From: Auxenochlorella pyrenoidosa
Taxonomy: Eukaryota > Chlorophyta > Trebouxiophyceae > Chlorellales > Chlorellaceae
Length of the DNA stretch: 26,542 bases
Assembly (NCBI GenBank): GCA_001430745.1
Contig: KQ482041.1
Span: 1,139,817 to 1,166,358, forward strand
Reading direction: 5' to 3'
Part shown: piece after piece, positions 1 to 9,800 of the stretch
Layout: the number at the start of each line of letters is the position of its first letter
Position numbering within the stretch: position 1 is the stretch's first letter
Translations under genes and position numbers: made by a program
The notes under the pieces: generated by a model
The model's database searches: none
Seen by the model: the letters and a program-made list of their open reading frames with translations, nothing else
Told to the model about the DNA's origin: nothing

Positions 1-251
1 CCCTGACCCTTCTTTAGCTGTGGTGTGTGCATGCTTTCATTCTTGATTGAGTGCACACCCCCGCCACGTGTAGTGGCGCAGCCTGTGTAACCCCCCAAGC
101 GTGATGCATCAATGCCTGCCCAGCTCCCTGACCCTTCTGCAGCTGCGGTGTGTGCATGCTTTCATTGATTGCCTGCACACCCCCGCCACGTGTAGTGGCG
201 CAGCCTGTGTAACCCCCCAAGTCAAAGTCTGATGCATCAGAAGCATCAATG
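1..251. repeat. Tandem duplication, about 125 bp unit, two copies
   Basis: Copy 1 starts at 1 and copy 2 at 126; both begin CCCTGACCCTTCT and run in parallel with small indels. Each copy holds the same inverted repeat, CGCCAC-GTGTA-GTGGCG (six-base arms, five-base loop, containing the CACGTG palindrome at 65-70 and 187-192). Each also has the palindrome TGATGCATCA and a TGTAA motif. No reading frame is shared by both copies. The likeliest reading is duplicated 3' UTR or intergenic sequence of a plus-strand gene lying left of the window. Confidence 0.85.
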
Positions 252-267
252 TGACTTGACTGTGTAA
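86..267 (+). terminator. Cluster of three candidate TGTAA poly(A) signals
   Basis: TGTAA occurs at 86-90, 208-212 and 263-267 on the plus strand. TGTAA is the usual polyadenylation signal in green algae. Two copies come from the tandem duplication. They would serve a plus-strand gene ending before the window; that gene itself is not visible. Confidence 0.4.
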
Positions 268-707
268 CCGCCGCAGGTGCGTGAGGGCTTCTCGCTGTCG
301 TCTGTCGCGCGTCGGCCGCTGCCTCGGCGCGCGGCCTGATGCAGCCTTCCTCCTCGTCTCCATTCCGTGCACCCTTTTCCTCCCTGATTTAGGACCCCAT
401 GCATGCCATTCTCCTGCCAGATGCCATCTTGTCTGTCACTGCTGTGTGGTTGCTGGTGTCGACTGCTTTCCCCCTGCCTGGTTGGACGCTCATGAAGCTC
501 TTGTGCCCAATGGCAGGCCGCCGCCGTTGCCTGCTGCCTCAGCTGGCTGACTCCACATCTGTTAGCCCCCATCCTTTTTCGATCCCCGTTGCGCTCCCTG
601 CCCCCCTCCTCCCCACCCCCCTGGTAGCTGCCTGCTAGCAATCCCTGGTTGAAGGCGTGTCATGGCAGGTTGCAAGGCAGCAAAGCATAGACAACAGCTC
701 CAATGCC
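252..707. other. Gene-free stretch left of the first gene
   Basis: Open frames here (for example 281-550 and 399-638 on plus) show no domain or plausible splice partners. The stretch is T/C-rich. It probably contains the 3' UTR of the minus-strand gene ending at 708, but I found no TGTAA on the minus strand here. Confidence 0.5.
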
Positions 708-3199
708 TCAAGGCGCCGCTGCCTCGTCGACGCGGGTGCTGTGACGCCACCACCAGTCCTTCCGGCGCTGCCGCTGCCGCTGCTGTTTCTTCTCTGCCGC
801 TGAAGCTGCCTCAGCTGCTCCCGTCTCGTCCCCATGCTCCCAGCCGCTGCTGCTTGCACCCAGCAGCATGGCAAAAGGATCCTCACTGGTGTTGCTGCTT
901 GCGGTGGCGGTAGAGCCGAGCTGAGCCTGCGGCCCTCGCACCGCTTGTAGCGGCACCAGCTGCTGTGCGGCCTCTGACTCATGCTGAGTAGGGGGAGGCT
1001 GGTCAGTGATTACAAGCCCGCCGCCAGCAAGCGGGCCAGTGTTGCCGCCCTTGCCACTGCCCCAGCTGCCGGCGGCACCTGCAAGGCTGCCACTGCCTGT
1101 CATGCCAGACGCCCCCGCTGCCCCCGCCCGGACCGCCCGGACCGCCGCCTCATACTCCTCCCGCAAGCTGCGGGGCGGCAGCGGGCGCATGGCCTCGCCG
1201 CTGCCAGCTGCCGCAGCAGCAGTGGGGCCTCCCCCTCGATGTATCTCATCCAGCACCACCTCGCGCTGGCGTAGGATGGCGTGCAACCGCTCGTCGGCAC
1301 GATCGTCAGCTGCAGGCAGTGTGGGGCCGGGCAAGAGGGCGCACGCGGTGAGAGAGGAGGCGCGTGGTGGTGCTGGGAAGCAGAGGACGCATGGGGCTAT
1401 CTGGAGCCCGCAAACCCTGGGAAGGGAGGACACTGGGAAGGGAGGCACATGTGCCGATGAGGCAGCTGCCTGCCCAGGGTAGATTGCAAGGTGCAGGCCA
1501 TTCTTGCTCTGCCATCGCGCTCACATGTCTGTGATGCTGCACAACTGCTCCCAGCCTGCCTCCCCTGCTTCATAGGCAGGCCCCGCTGGCAGCTCACCAC
1601 TCTCCACCACCTGCCCAGCCTTGGCCGCCGCCAGCTCTCGCCGCAGGCTCTCTATCTTGGCTGCCCGGTTGGCGTCGCTGACGATGCGGGGCCTGCTGCC
1701 ATCCTCATTAAGCTCGGTGGGCGGCCGCTCAAACCTGAGCAGCGGGTGCTGCGGGTCCTGCACGGGCGGAACAAAGGGGCCGGGTCAAGAATGGTTGGCT
1801 GTGCAGAGCTTATCGAATCGTTCCGGCTTATCCCTGGTGTGTGCTGCAGCGAGGCCGCTGACCAGTATCTGGCGACGCAAACTAGTGCATACGCCTGCGG
1901 CCTACCTGCTCGCCCGCCTGCGGCTGGTCTCTCCAACCAGCTGCAAGCAGACACCCCCAAACCCCCCCCCTGCACCTCACCCGCGCGCGGATGATCTCCG
2001 CAATCTCCCCTCCCAGCGGGCTCCGCAGGCTGACCAGGCGCCGCATGCAGTCCATGCCCTGGCAATCGAGGGCAGGCACCACGGGAGCCCGGGGTGGACT
2101 GGGCAAAGCGCACGGCAACAGAGGCAAGCCGCAGGGCACGACTTCCAGCCTACGCCAGGCATGCTGGCAGCTTCCTCGGCCCCGCACCGGCCCACCTGCT
2201 TGTAGCTGCCCACAAGGTAGCCCATGCGGAAGACCTCGGCAGCGGCGCCCAGGCGCAAGAGCAGCAGCGCGGCACGGGTCATGCCGCCCAGCTGCCTGCA
2301 TCGCATGCAGAGGTGGCACACCGGGCACTGGTCGCAGGGCAGGCGTGCCTGGGTAGTTTGATCCTCCGCATGTTGCGCCCGCAGCTCGCTGCTCCTGTCC
2401 TGCCTGCCCCAGCTTCACCTTCCTGTCCCCCAGGCCTTGCCGCTGGATGCGCTGCAGCCCGCTGGCCCCTCCCCCCGCCCCCCCCCCCCCCCCTCCTTCA
2501 GGGGCCCCTCCACCGCACCGCGGGTTCTTCACCAGCTTGCCCAGCCCCCAGTAGAGGGCGCCGCCCGGCAGGAAGGAGTGGGTGAAGGGGTGCAGGTCGG
2601 TGGCGCACGCCTGCAGCGCCGCCCTGTCCTCCGGGTCGTACTGGTAGTCGTACACCTGCCCCGGGGGGGGGGGGGCGGCAGTGTGCAGGAGGGAGGAGGC
2701 TCGTTGCGGGGCAGCAAGGCGGATGGCAGCAAGCTACGGGGCGGGACGGGGGGGCCCGGCGGTATGCTGTCTGCCACGCAGGGTGCGGCACGGTATTGTG
2801 GCGAAAATAGAAAGCACAGCCAGAAGCTGGGCGAACAGCAGGTTGGCAGGGTTTGCGCCCCGGGGCGCTGGCACATGCTGCAGCCCGAACTGCGTGTGGT
2901 GCACTGCCCAAGGCAGCGGAGGCAGGTGCATGCTTGGCTGGAGGCTGGCCACACCTTTCGGACCTCCCGGTATTGCTGCATAGCAGGGTGCCGGAAAAGG
3001 CACGCATCGTGAGCACTTGAGTGCAAGCATGGACAGCAGCAGAAAACGCAGGTCCTCCGACTGCTGCCAATGCTCAGCATCCTAGATGTAGCGTGCGCCC
3101 GCGTACTTGCTGCTTGCGCACCTTGAGTACGTCTGTCAGGAACTGCAGCTCTTGCCCACCGCCTAGCACGCCTTCAAATGCCTCCCTCAGTGTCGTCAT
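708..3199 (-). CDS. Unrecognised protein with two hydrophobic segments (six exons, 389 aa)
   Basis: I do not recognise this family. Exons on the minus strand are 3199-3107, 2655-2519, 2295-2196, 2058-1981, 1757-1598 and 1309-708; all junctions keep phase and use GT-AG. The start (MTTLREAFEG) follows a possible acceptor two bases upstream, so a 5' UTR intron may precede it. Residues about 50-75 carry a hydrophobic Gly-rich stretch (SFLPGGALYWGLGKLVK). Exon 3 carries a second (AALLLLRLGAAAEVFRMGYL). Then come a conserved-looking polar block (SLRSPLGGEIAEIIRAR) and a basic/acidic helix with RRELAAAK. The final 200 codons are Ala/Gly/Ser-rich and end in a Lys/Arg/Gln cluster and a WWW run. The hydrophobic segments suggest membrane association. 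The first five exons look conserved; the tail looks disordered. A further intron in the last exon cannot be excluded. Confidence 0.7.
2656..2676. repeat. Homopolymer G/C tract in intron
   Basis: A run of C then a dozen or so G (CCCCGGGGGGG...) lies immediately before the exon 2 acceptor of the minus-strand gene at 708-3199. A similar C run lies near 2470-2503 in the next intron. Such tracts commonly have uncertain length in assemblies. Confidence 0.7.
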
Positions 3200-3593
3200 C
3201 GCTGCGGTGGGAGGGGAAGGGTGAGTCGCAGTGAGTGCAGAGCAGTGAGCGGAGAGCGCCCCGCGGTGGCGGCAGTCCGGCGGCAACAAGCGCAGGTGTC
3301 CTGGCAGCCTTGACGGCAAGGCGATCGTACACCTGTGGTTTGACGCTGCCGATCACGCTGGCAGGGTGCACGGAGCGACGGGAGTCAGCGGACGACAAGC
3401 CACGGCAACTGGAGGCAGTGCAGCGGCAAAGACACTGAGAAACTCAGAGCGGTGTCGTCGCACAGCGCGAAAACGCTGCGGGTTAGCGAAATGGGCGGTG
3501 ATGCGGGCCAGGCAGCGGGAGGAGGGCTTGGCTGGTTTGCATGGGCTGCCACAGTCCTGCAGGGTCTGTTTCTTCTTTATTGTCGCTAGATAC
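3200..3593. promoter_or_regulatory. Divergent intergenic region between gene 708-3199 (-) and WD40 gene (+)
   Basis: The two start codons proposed here face away from each other across about 390 bp, so this is a presumed shared promoter. A minus-strand acceptor-like CCACCGCAG ends at 3202, just before the ATG of the left gene. A donor-like CAG/GTGTAC lies near 3332 on the same strand, which would fit a short 5' UTR intron. No TATA box or other known element was recognised. Confidence 0.45.
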
Positions 3594-5351
3594 ATGACAG
3601 GATCAGCACTGGACCGCCTCAAGGCCCGCAGGGCTCTGTGCGAGAGCAGCGAAAGAGGCCTTCAGTCTCCCTCCCCCTTCAGCCTCCCTCGCTGCTCTGG
3701 AGACTTTGAGCCGGCCCAACCTGGCTTTCTGAGTACAACAAGCACATGTCCTAATGCAGAGGCGTCGCCGGGCAGGTTAAGCCGCTTCACCGCTGCTGCC
3801 GCCCACCGCACAACCGACGTGTACCTGGCTACGTTTGAGGGCTCACACTCGCAGCGGCGGCCTGCGCAGCCGCCATCATGCGTTGGAATACCTCTGAAAT
3901 GCAGCCAAACACGAGTTTCTGCTGAATGCGTGGGCGTGGCCGGCACCGCTGCCACAGCTGTCGATGCCTTGCGGTGGGCAGAGAGGGCCCCCACGCTAGC
4001 AGCGAGCCTGCAGCTGAGCCAGGCAAGCACTGGGTGTTGCGCATGTTTGCCGGTCGGCCTGCATGCCTGCCAGCGTTGGTTCCAGAACTGCGCTTGCAAA
4101 GGTCACATCCCGTTTTGACCTGCCTCTCCTCGGTTGCGGCTGGCCTGCTTTCAAGTCAAGCACCCTGCGTCACCTTGCCTTCCATCCGGTGCCCTGCAGC
4201 GCAACCTGCTGTGCGCCAGCATCGACTGGGAGCGCGGCGAGGCTGTGCTGGGCAGCGCCGACCATGCCGCCTATGCTGTGCGCCTGCGGCCGCCCGCCAG
4301 GGTGCGGACGCTCTACACCAAGACAGCCAGCCACACAGAGTGGGTGACTGCAGCAGCGCACCTGCCAGACGGCCGCGTAGCTACGGGCGGGCAGGACGGC
4401 GCCATCTGGCTGTGGGCCGCTGCTGGCGAGGGCCAGCTCGGCGCTGCTTCCAGCTCAGCCTCTGCCCGGGATGCCGCTGCACAGGCAAAGCTGGAGGGGC
4501 ACGCGGCGCCGATCTCGCAGCTGGAGGCTGTGCCCGGCTCCGCCGCTCCTTGTCTTGTCAGCGCCAGCTACGACAAGCGCTTGCTGGTCTGGCACTGCGG
4601 GGGCAGCGGCGTTGGTGGCAGCGGTGGGAGCAGGGCCCGCAGTCAAGCCAGCACCGTGCACCAGCAGCTGGCGCTGGCGGGGCATCGAGCCCCAGTGCTG
4701 CACCTGCGGACGGCGCCCGGAGGCCTGGCTGCCTCTGGCGACAGGGATGGAGCGGTGTTGCGCTGGGACTTGGCGGCGGGGGCGGCCCTCGGGCAGCCGC
4801 TGCCCGCGCACAAGGGCCACTGCACCGCGCTGGCATGGTGGACTGCTGATGATGGATGCAGCGCCCATGTCGGCACGGCAGGCAGCGACAGCCACCTGCT
4901 GCTCTCAGGTGGCCAGGATGGCTGCGTGCGGCTCTGGGACTGCCGGCAGGCTGCTGCGCTGGCTCAGGCGGCAGCGCATGTAGGGCCTGCAGGGCGCGGC
5001 GCCGTAGGCAGCCTCGCAGCCGGCCTGCCCGGCGGGGCGGCACCGCTGGTGGCCTCTGCGGGCGCCGACTGCATGCTGCGTGGCCTGGACAGTCGATGTG
5101 GCCTGGCACCTGCCTGGAGTATCCGGCTGCCCGACTTCCCTTACGCCATGTGCGCAGCTGGGGCACTGCTGCTGGTGGGGTGCAGCGACGGCAGCGTGAT
5201 CGCTGTGGAAGCCGCCAGTGGCGAGCAGCGCTGGGTGATGGCGGTGGGTCGGAGTGCTGTGCGCACCCTGCATGCGCATGCTACCAGTGGTCAGCTGGTT
5301 GCTGGCTGCGATGACGGCAGCTTTGCCGTTTGCGAGGCTGCAAGCCTATGA
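3594..5351 (+). CDS. WD40-repeat beta-propeller protein
   Basis: The firm part is exon 4200-5351 (384 codons with stop), opened by the acceptor GCCCTGCAG. It encodes at least seven propeller units, including DGRVATGGQDGAIWLW, LVSASYDKRLLVWH, LAASGDRDGAVLRWDL and LLSGGQDGCVRLWDC, then two weaker C-terminal units (LLVGCSDGSVIAVEAASG, LVAGCDDGSFAVCEA). A partial unit at the N-terminal side (SADHAAYAVRL) makes a closed propeller likely. WD40 propellers are protein-interaction platforms; the partner here is unknown. The N-terminus is uncertain. One model uses ATG 3594 to 4022 followed by a GC-AG intron (CAG/GCAAGC, 4023-4199), phase 0. A variant removes a further intron 3776-3904 (AG/GTTAAG to GCAG), also in phase. 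Rare TTA and ACA codons in that stretch favour the variant. No ortholog name is claimed. Confidence 0.75.
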
Positions 5352-5571
5352 CCACTGCCTCAAAACTGTTGGCTGCTGCTAATATATAACAGATGTGATG
5401 GTTGCAAGTAACCATTGCTTTGTTTACATACACAGTTGCAAGGGTTGAGGTTTCGTGCTAGGCATTCGTGCCCACGCTGCAAGCGCGCTGCGCTGTCAGC
5501 CAACAGCAGCTTGTGCAGCCGGGCATGCTTTCAGCTTGCTTTTACTTGGATCGTCTTCGGGCGCCTCCCAC
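5352..5571. other. Spacer between the WD40 gene and the next plus-strand gene
   Basis: A short A/T-richer spacer (AATATATAAC near 5381-5390) that must hold the 3' UTR of the WD40 gene and the promoter of the gene at 5572. No TGTAA is present on the plus strand. The motif TGTTTACA reads TGTAA only on the minus strand. Confidence 0.4.
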
Positions 5572-6395
5572 ATGTCTTTTGAAGTGTCTCGCTCGCTGGC
5601 TGTCGCCGTCTTGCAACGCGGAGTGCCGGCTCTGTGTGCGCAGCTGCGGGCTCTGCTCCAGCAACTTGCCCTTGTTCTGCGGGCTTGGCGCGCCGCTGCG
5701 CCGGCAGCCGCACAGCGCCTGGCACCGCTGGCACGTCAGGCCCTTGCAGCGGCAGCAGCACTGGTCCGCCTGCTGGCACGTTCGCGGGCATATGCGCAAC
5801 TGCAGGCAGCTCTCCTGCGCTGCGTGGTGGTGGCACAGGCATCAAGAGGCTCAGGAAGTGGACCAGCAGCAGCGCGGCGCACCGTGGCGCTTGGCTTCAC
5901 ACTGCCGCTGGTCGGCCAGCGGTGAGTGGGTGCACGCTGGCAGAAGGCTTGAAGACTTTTTTTACCTGCCTGCCTGTCCGGACGGAACCACCTCTCATCC
6001 GCCCAGTGCATCCCTCACTGCTAAACTGCAGGGTTGAGCTGGCCCTCAGCATTGGCGAAACCGCCGCCAGCAGCAGTGCCGAAACCGCAGCAATGGAAGC
6101 CCCACAGCCGGCGCCCCTGCAGCAGCAGCCACAGCAGCCCTCGCCAGCTCCAGCTGCGGGCTCGCCGCAGCGCTCACCCCAGCGACGGCCCTCCCCTGCC
6201 AAGACCTCTGGCCTGGGTGGCAGCCCGCAGAAAGGAGACTTTGTAGCTCTGGCCGAGTACAGCAGGCTGGTGGAGGGCAGCACTGCCTTGGCAGACACCA
6301 TCCCGGTCTTCTGCGCGGGCTCGCTTCCCCATGCAGCCCCGCCAGCCTGTGCCACCCCGCCTCCTACACACGCTGCCGTGTCTGACCTTAGCTAG
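5572..6395 (+). CDS. Small Ala/Leu-rich helical protein with Gln/Pro/Ser tail (two exons, 237 aa)
   Basis: Exons are 5572-5921 and 6032-6395, joined by a good donor (CG/GTGAGTGG) and acceptor (AAACTGCAG), phase 2. The N-terminal 115 residues are almost entirely Ala, Leu, Arg, Gln and Val, with heptad-like spacing of hydrophobics (ALCAQLRALLQQLALVLRAW, ALAAAAALVRLLARSRAY). This suggests amphipathic or coiled-coil helices, possibly surface- or membrane-binding. Exon 2 begins with a short Ala/Ser segment, then Pro/Gln/Ser with SPQRSPQRRPSP, and ends with a Cys/Pro/Ala-rich stretch after a short ordered-looking patch (FVALAEYSRLVEGS). No family is recognised. The start could instead be the in-frame ATG at 5455. 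A third exon replacing the last 30 codons cannot be excluded. The main support is the clean splice and codon usage like the neighbours. Confidence 0.5.
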
Positions 6396-6804
6396 CTCAA
6401 CTCCAACACAGCCGTTAGCGATGCTGCTTACACCTAGCTACGAATAGTCTCTTTCCAAATGACGCTCACAATGACCCGCTGAACACCGCCTGCCTGTCTC
6501 CCTGTTAGCGAGGAGGGACCCTGCTTGCCGGACAGGACAGGCAGCCGGCTCGTTGTCACATTTGTGAGCCACGCAGAGTGAAAGCTTCTTGCCGTGGGAA
6601 GAACTTTTACCGTTGCAGTGGATGGATTGGGCACACAGCAGGCAGCCACTCGAGGCAGAGTGCGGCGCTGATGCGCTGCCAGCGCCGCCAGCCCAAGCTT
6701 GATCCTCCTCACTTGTACCATGCTGAATAACTTACAGAACAGTGCAGGAGAAATCGTCCTCACAATCATGTCGTTGGGAAGGAGGCAGCCGGCCAGCGGC
6801 ACGC
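6396..6804. other. Convergent 3' region between gene 5572-6395 (+) and ATG7 (-)
   Basis: No coding frame with supporting features is seen. The region is less GC-rich than the exons and must contain both 3' UTRs. Minus-strand TGTAA motifs occur at 6736-6732 and 6432-6428. Confidence 0.5.
6732..6736 (-). terminator. Candidate poly(A) signal of ATG7
   Basis: TTACA on plus reads TGTAA on minus, about 70 bases after the ATG7 stop codon at 6807-6805. This is a typical distance for algal polyadenylation signals. A second copy lies at 6432-6428. Confidence 0.5.
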
Positions 6805-9800
6805 TCACAGCTCCTCCCAGTCCGCCTCCCCCCCCACAGCCCCCACGCCACTGCCGCCCTCTGCCGCAGCAACCCCAGTGGCGGGCCCGCCGCCCATGCT
6901 GCCGTACTCGCCGGCCTGCCCCCCCTCTTCTTCCTCCTCGTCGGAGGAGGCCCAGGCCTCCAGTGCCGCCTCGCTGGCTTTGTGCAGCTCGGTCAGGCCG
7001 GTCAGGTTCTCCAAGCTGCTCGGGCTCAGCAGGCCCTGCAGGGTCAGAGAGGACAGGTGGGGTGGACAGTGCAGAGTTGGCCTGGAAGCGACGCAAATCG
7101 AGGGGCGGCCAGGCCTTGCACACATCTGGCAGAGAGAGAACAGGGGTTTGAGACAGCAGGGAGTGAGCAGGAGGACTTGTGGACAAAGCCAAGCACCAGT
7201 TGACATGCTGCCGCAGATGAGCGCAGCGCTCCCCAGCTTATTGGCGCTCCCCAGCCCCGCCCGACCCTTGATAACAATGCCACTAGAGCCTGCACCCTTT
7301 TCAGCCAGCATAACAAGCAGGAACACGCTGCAAGCCTGCCAGGCAGCCGTCCTCTCGCCCTGCTGCCCTGTGGCCCCCGGCCCCGCCGCCGGGCTCGCAC
7401 CTCCAGAATGAAGTCTGCGCCGCGCCGTCGGTACTCGCGCACCACCACAGGCGAGCAGGCGGTGCACTGCCTGAACGCCTGCCCCGCCAGGCACATCTGC
7501 GAAAAGCCGCCCAGCTGGCCGCGGATCATGTGTGGCGGCTGCCCGAGGGGCAGCTCCTCCTGAGCAGCAGCCGCGCCGCCGGCGGGGCTGCCAGGCATGC
7601 CGCCGGGCGCAGGCGCGGCAGCGCCCGCTGGGTGCGCCAGCACAGCGGCCATCAGCTCTACAGCCAGGCTGCCGGCGATGGCGCTGAGCCCGGGCCGCGC
7701 CACCTGCAGGGTATGGCGGGCAGCATGGCTGGGTGCTGGCAAGAGGCCTGAAATCAGAGCAGCTGGCAGTCCAGTGTTATCAGCACGCTTTCTGCAGGGG
7801 CAGGTGAGCTAAGACCACGCATGGCAAATGCTGCACATTTACCGCTACCGAGAGCTTGAGAAGATGGCTGCGACATGCAGGCAGGCTGGGTGCCAACCCC
7901 GGTCTGGCAGCATGTTGTGCCCGTGGATCCCTCCCGCATGCCCGGTGCCGGATACACACCCACCCACCGTGCACTGCTGGTCCAGTGAGCGGTCCCGCGT
8001 GGAGTCCAGGGGCGCCACGACGTCGTTGCAGAAGTAGCAGCCAAAGCGCGGCGGGGGGGCGGCCATGGGCGGGGCTGCCGCGGCCTGGCCTCGCGGGGCG
8101 GCACATGCGCTGGCGCCATCCCCGCTGCCTGCCTGCAAGGCGGCGCCCTGCTCACGCTCTAGCTGCTGCTGCTGCTCCCGCTGCTGCTGGATCGGCTGCG
8201 GATGCTCTGGCTCTGCCAGTGAGAGGTCTGCCAGCCCGGCTGCAGTGCCTGCTGCCCCTTTGCTGCCATCCTCCTGCTCCTCTGGAGGCTCTTCCCTGCC
8301 GGCCTCCTCCTGCTGGCCTGCCTGCTGCCCTGCCACCGCCTGCGGCTGGAGATGCATTTGTCCAGCGGCCTGCTGCTGCTCCCCGCCCCCCTGCGCCACC
8401 GCGGCATGCCTCGCACCCTGGTCTGCTGCCCTGCCCTGCTGGAGCGGCGCCTGCTGCTCCGGGGCGGGCGCCTCTGGCGGCAGCGGGGCGCCGTGCCGCA
8501 TGACCACAAAGCCGCTGAAGCCGAGGGCGGCGTTGATGGCCAGCCGGCCGCGCGCCGCGCACAGCAGGGTGGGCAGCCAGCGCGACTCGCGCGTGTCGGT
8601 GAGCAGGAAGGCGACGTCGTGGGCGTCCACCAGTCCCTCCAGGGCGGCCACGTCCCGCAGCACCTGCAGCGGGGCCGCGCAGGGCGCCGCCCCTGGCCCT
8701 GCTGAGGCCCAAAACCTGGCACGCACAGCTAGGCGCGCCCCCGCGCACTACACAGCCACTGCAGCCAGGTGGACACCCCCTCCCCTCTCACCCCGGCACC
8801 CCGCATGGCCCCTCGCCGCCACGGTAGCTTCACCAGAGACAGCGCCCAGCCCACCGGAGGGCCCACCTGCGGCACCTCTGCCTCCGCCAGCGGGTGGCCC
8901 GGCATCGGCACCGACAGCTGCACGCCGCGGGCGCTGGCGCCGGGGAAGATGCGGACCAGGGCCTCTGCCGCCGCCTCCGCCTTGGGCCTGCCCCCAGCCA
9001 GGCAGTCCTCAAAGGTGAAGAGCGACTGCCGCACCTGAGGAGGTGCGGCACAGAGGAGACGCAGGGCAGGTGCGATGTGCTGGGCTCCAGCAGCTCGTAG
9101 AACGTGGGCAGCGTGACGGCACTGGCTGTGGTGCGCCAGCTGCCTCTCGCAATGCCCTCTCACCCATCCACATCGTAGCCAGCCCAGCATCCCCGCCTTG
9201 CATGCATTGCAACGCGGCGGCTCAGCCTGACCTTGAGTCGTCACCCCTGCCTCTGCCCCCTGCCTCACCGGGTTGCTGTAGGCGACCCGAGAGTTGTCCA
9301 CCAGCGTGATGTGCCGCACGCCCCAGCCCAGCAGGGTGCGCGCCACGGAGCAGCCCAGCGTGCCGGCACCCAGCAGCAGGCAGCGCGCCGCTGCAGGGGT
9401 CGGGCCAGGGGTGCGGAACCACAGGGTGGTGCAGCATTTAAACCTGGCCGCAGCTCACAGGACCGCAGCCAGCAAGGCGCAGGGACAGAGCAGGCCGGCC
9501 AGTCCAGGCCGGCAGCTCTGCTCAGCTACGCCTGCCACCCAGCAAGATAAACCAGAGAAGCTGCAGGCATGTGGCCTCCAGACACGCTGCAGGCCCCGTA
9601 CACTACAGCATCGGCAGCTGCACACCCCTGCAGGGCTGCCACAAGCGGGCGGCAGCGGCAGGTGGCAGCAGCGCTGAAGCAAGACGGCAGGCAGCGAGGC
9701 AGGCGCTCACCGCCGATGGCCCCAACATCCAGTGCAGGCGCCGCCCGCCAGCGCATCAGACGCAGGTTGAGCTGCACCGCCGCCTCCGCCAGCTGGCGGG

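Noticed and set aside
281..640. Plus-strand open frames 281-550 and 399-638
   Set aside because: No domain, no splice partners, T/C-rich composition; likely untranslated.
3107..3398. Upstream coding exon 3398-3333 (minus) joined to the start exon at 3199
   Set aside because: Joining its CAG/GTGTAC donor to the acceptor at 3202 gives CGA-TGA, an immediate stop. It may be a noncoding 5' exon at most.
8065..9018. Plus-strand open frame of 317 codons over ATG7
   Set aside because: Antisense of the ATG7 Gln-rich exon and neighbouring introns. Its Ser/Cys/Ala composition is the complement of the Gln/Ala codons, with no domain.
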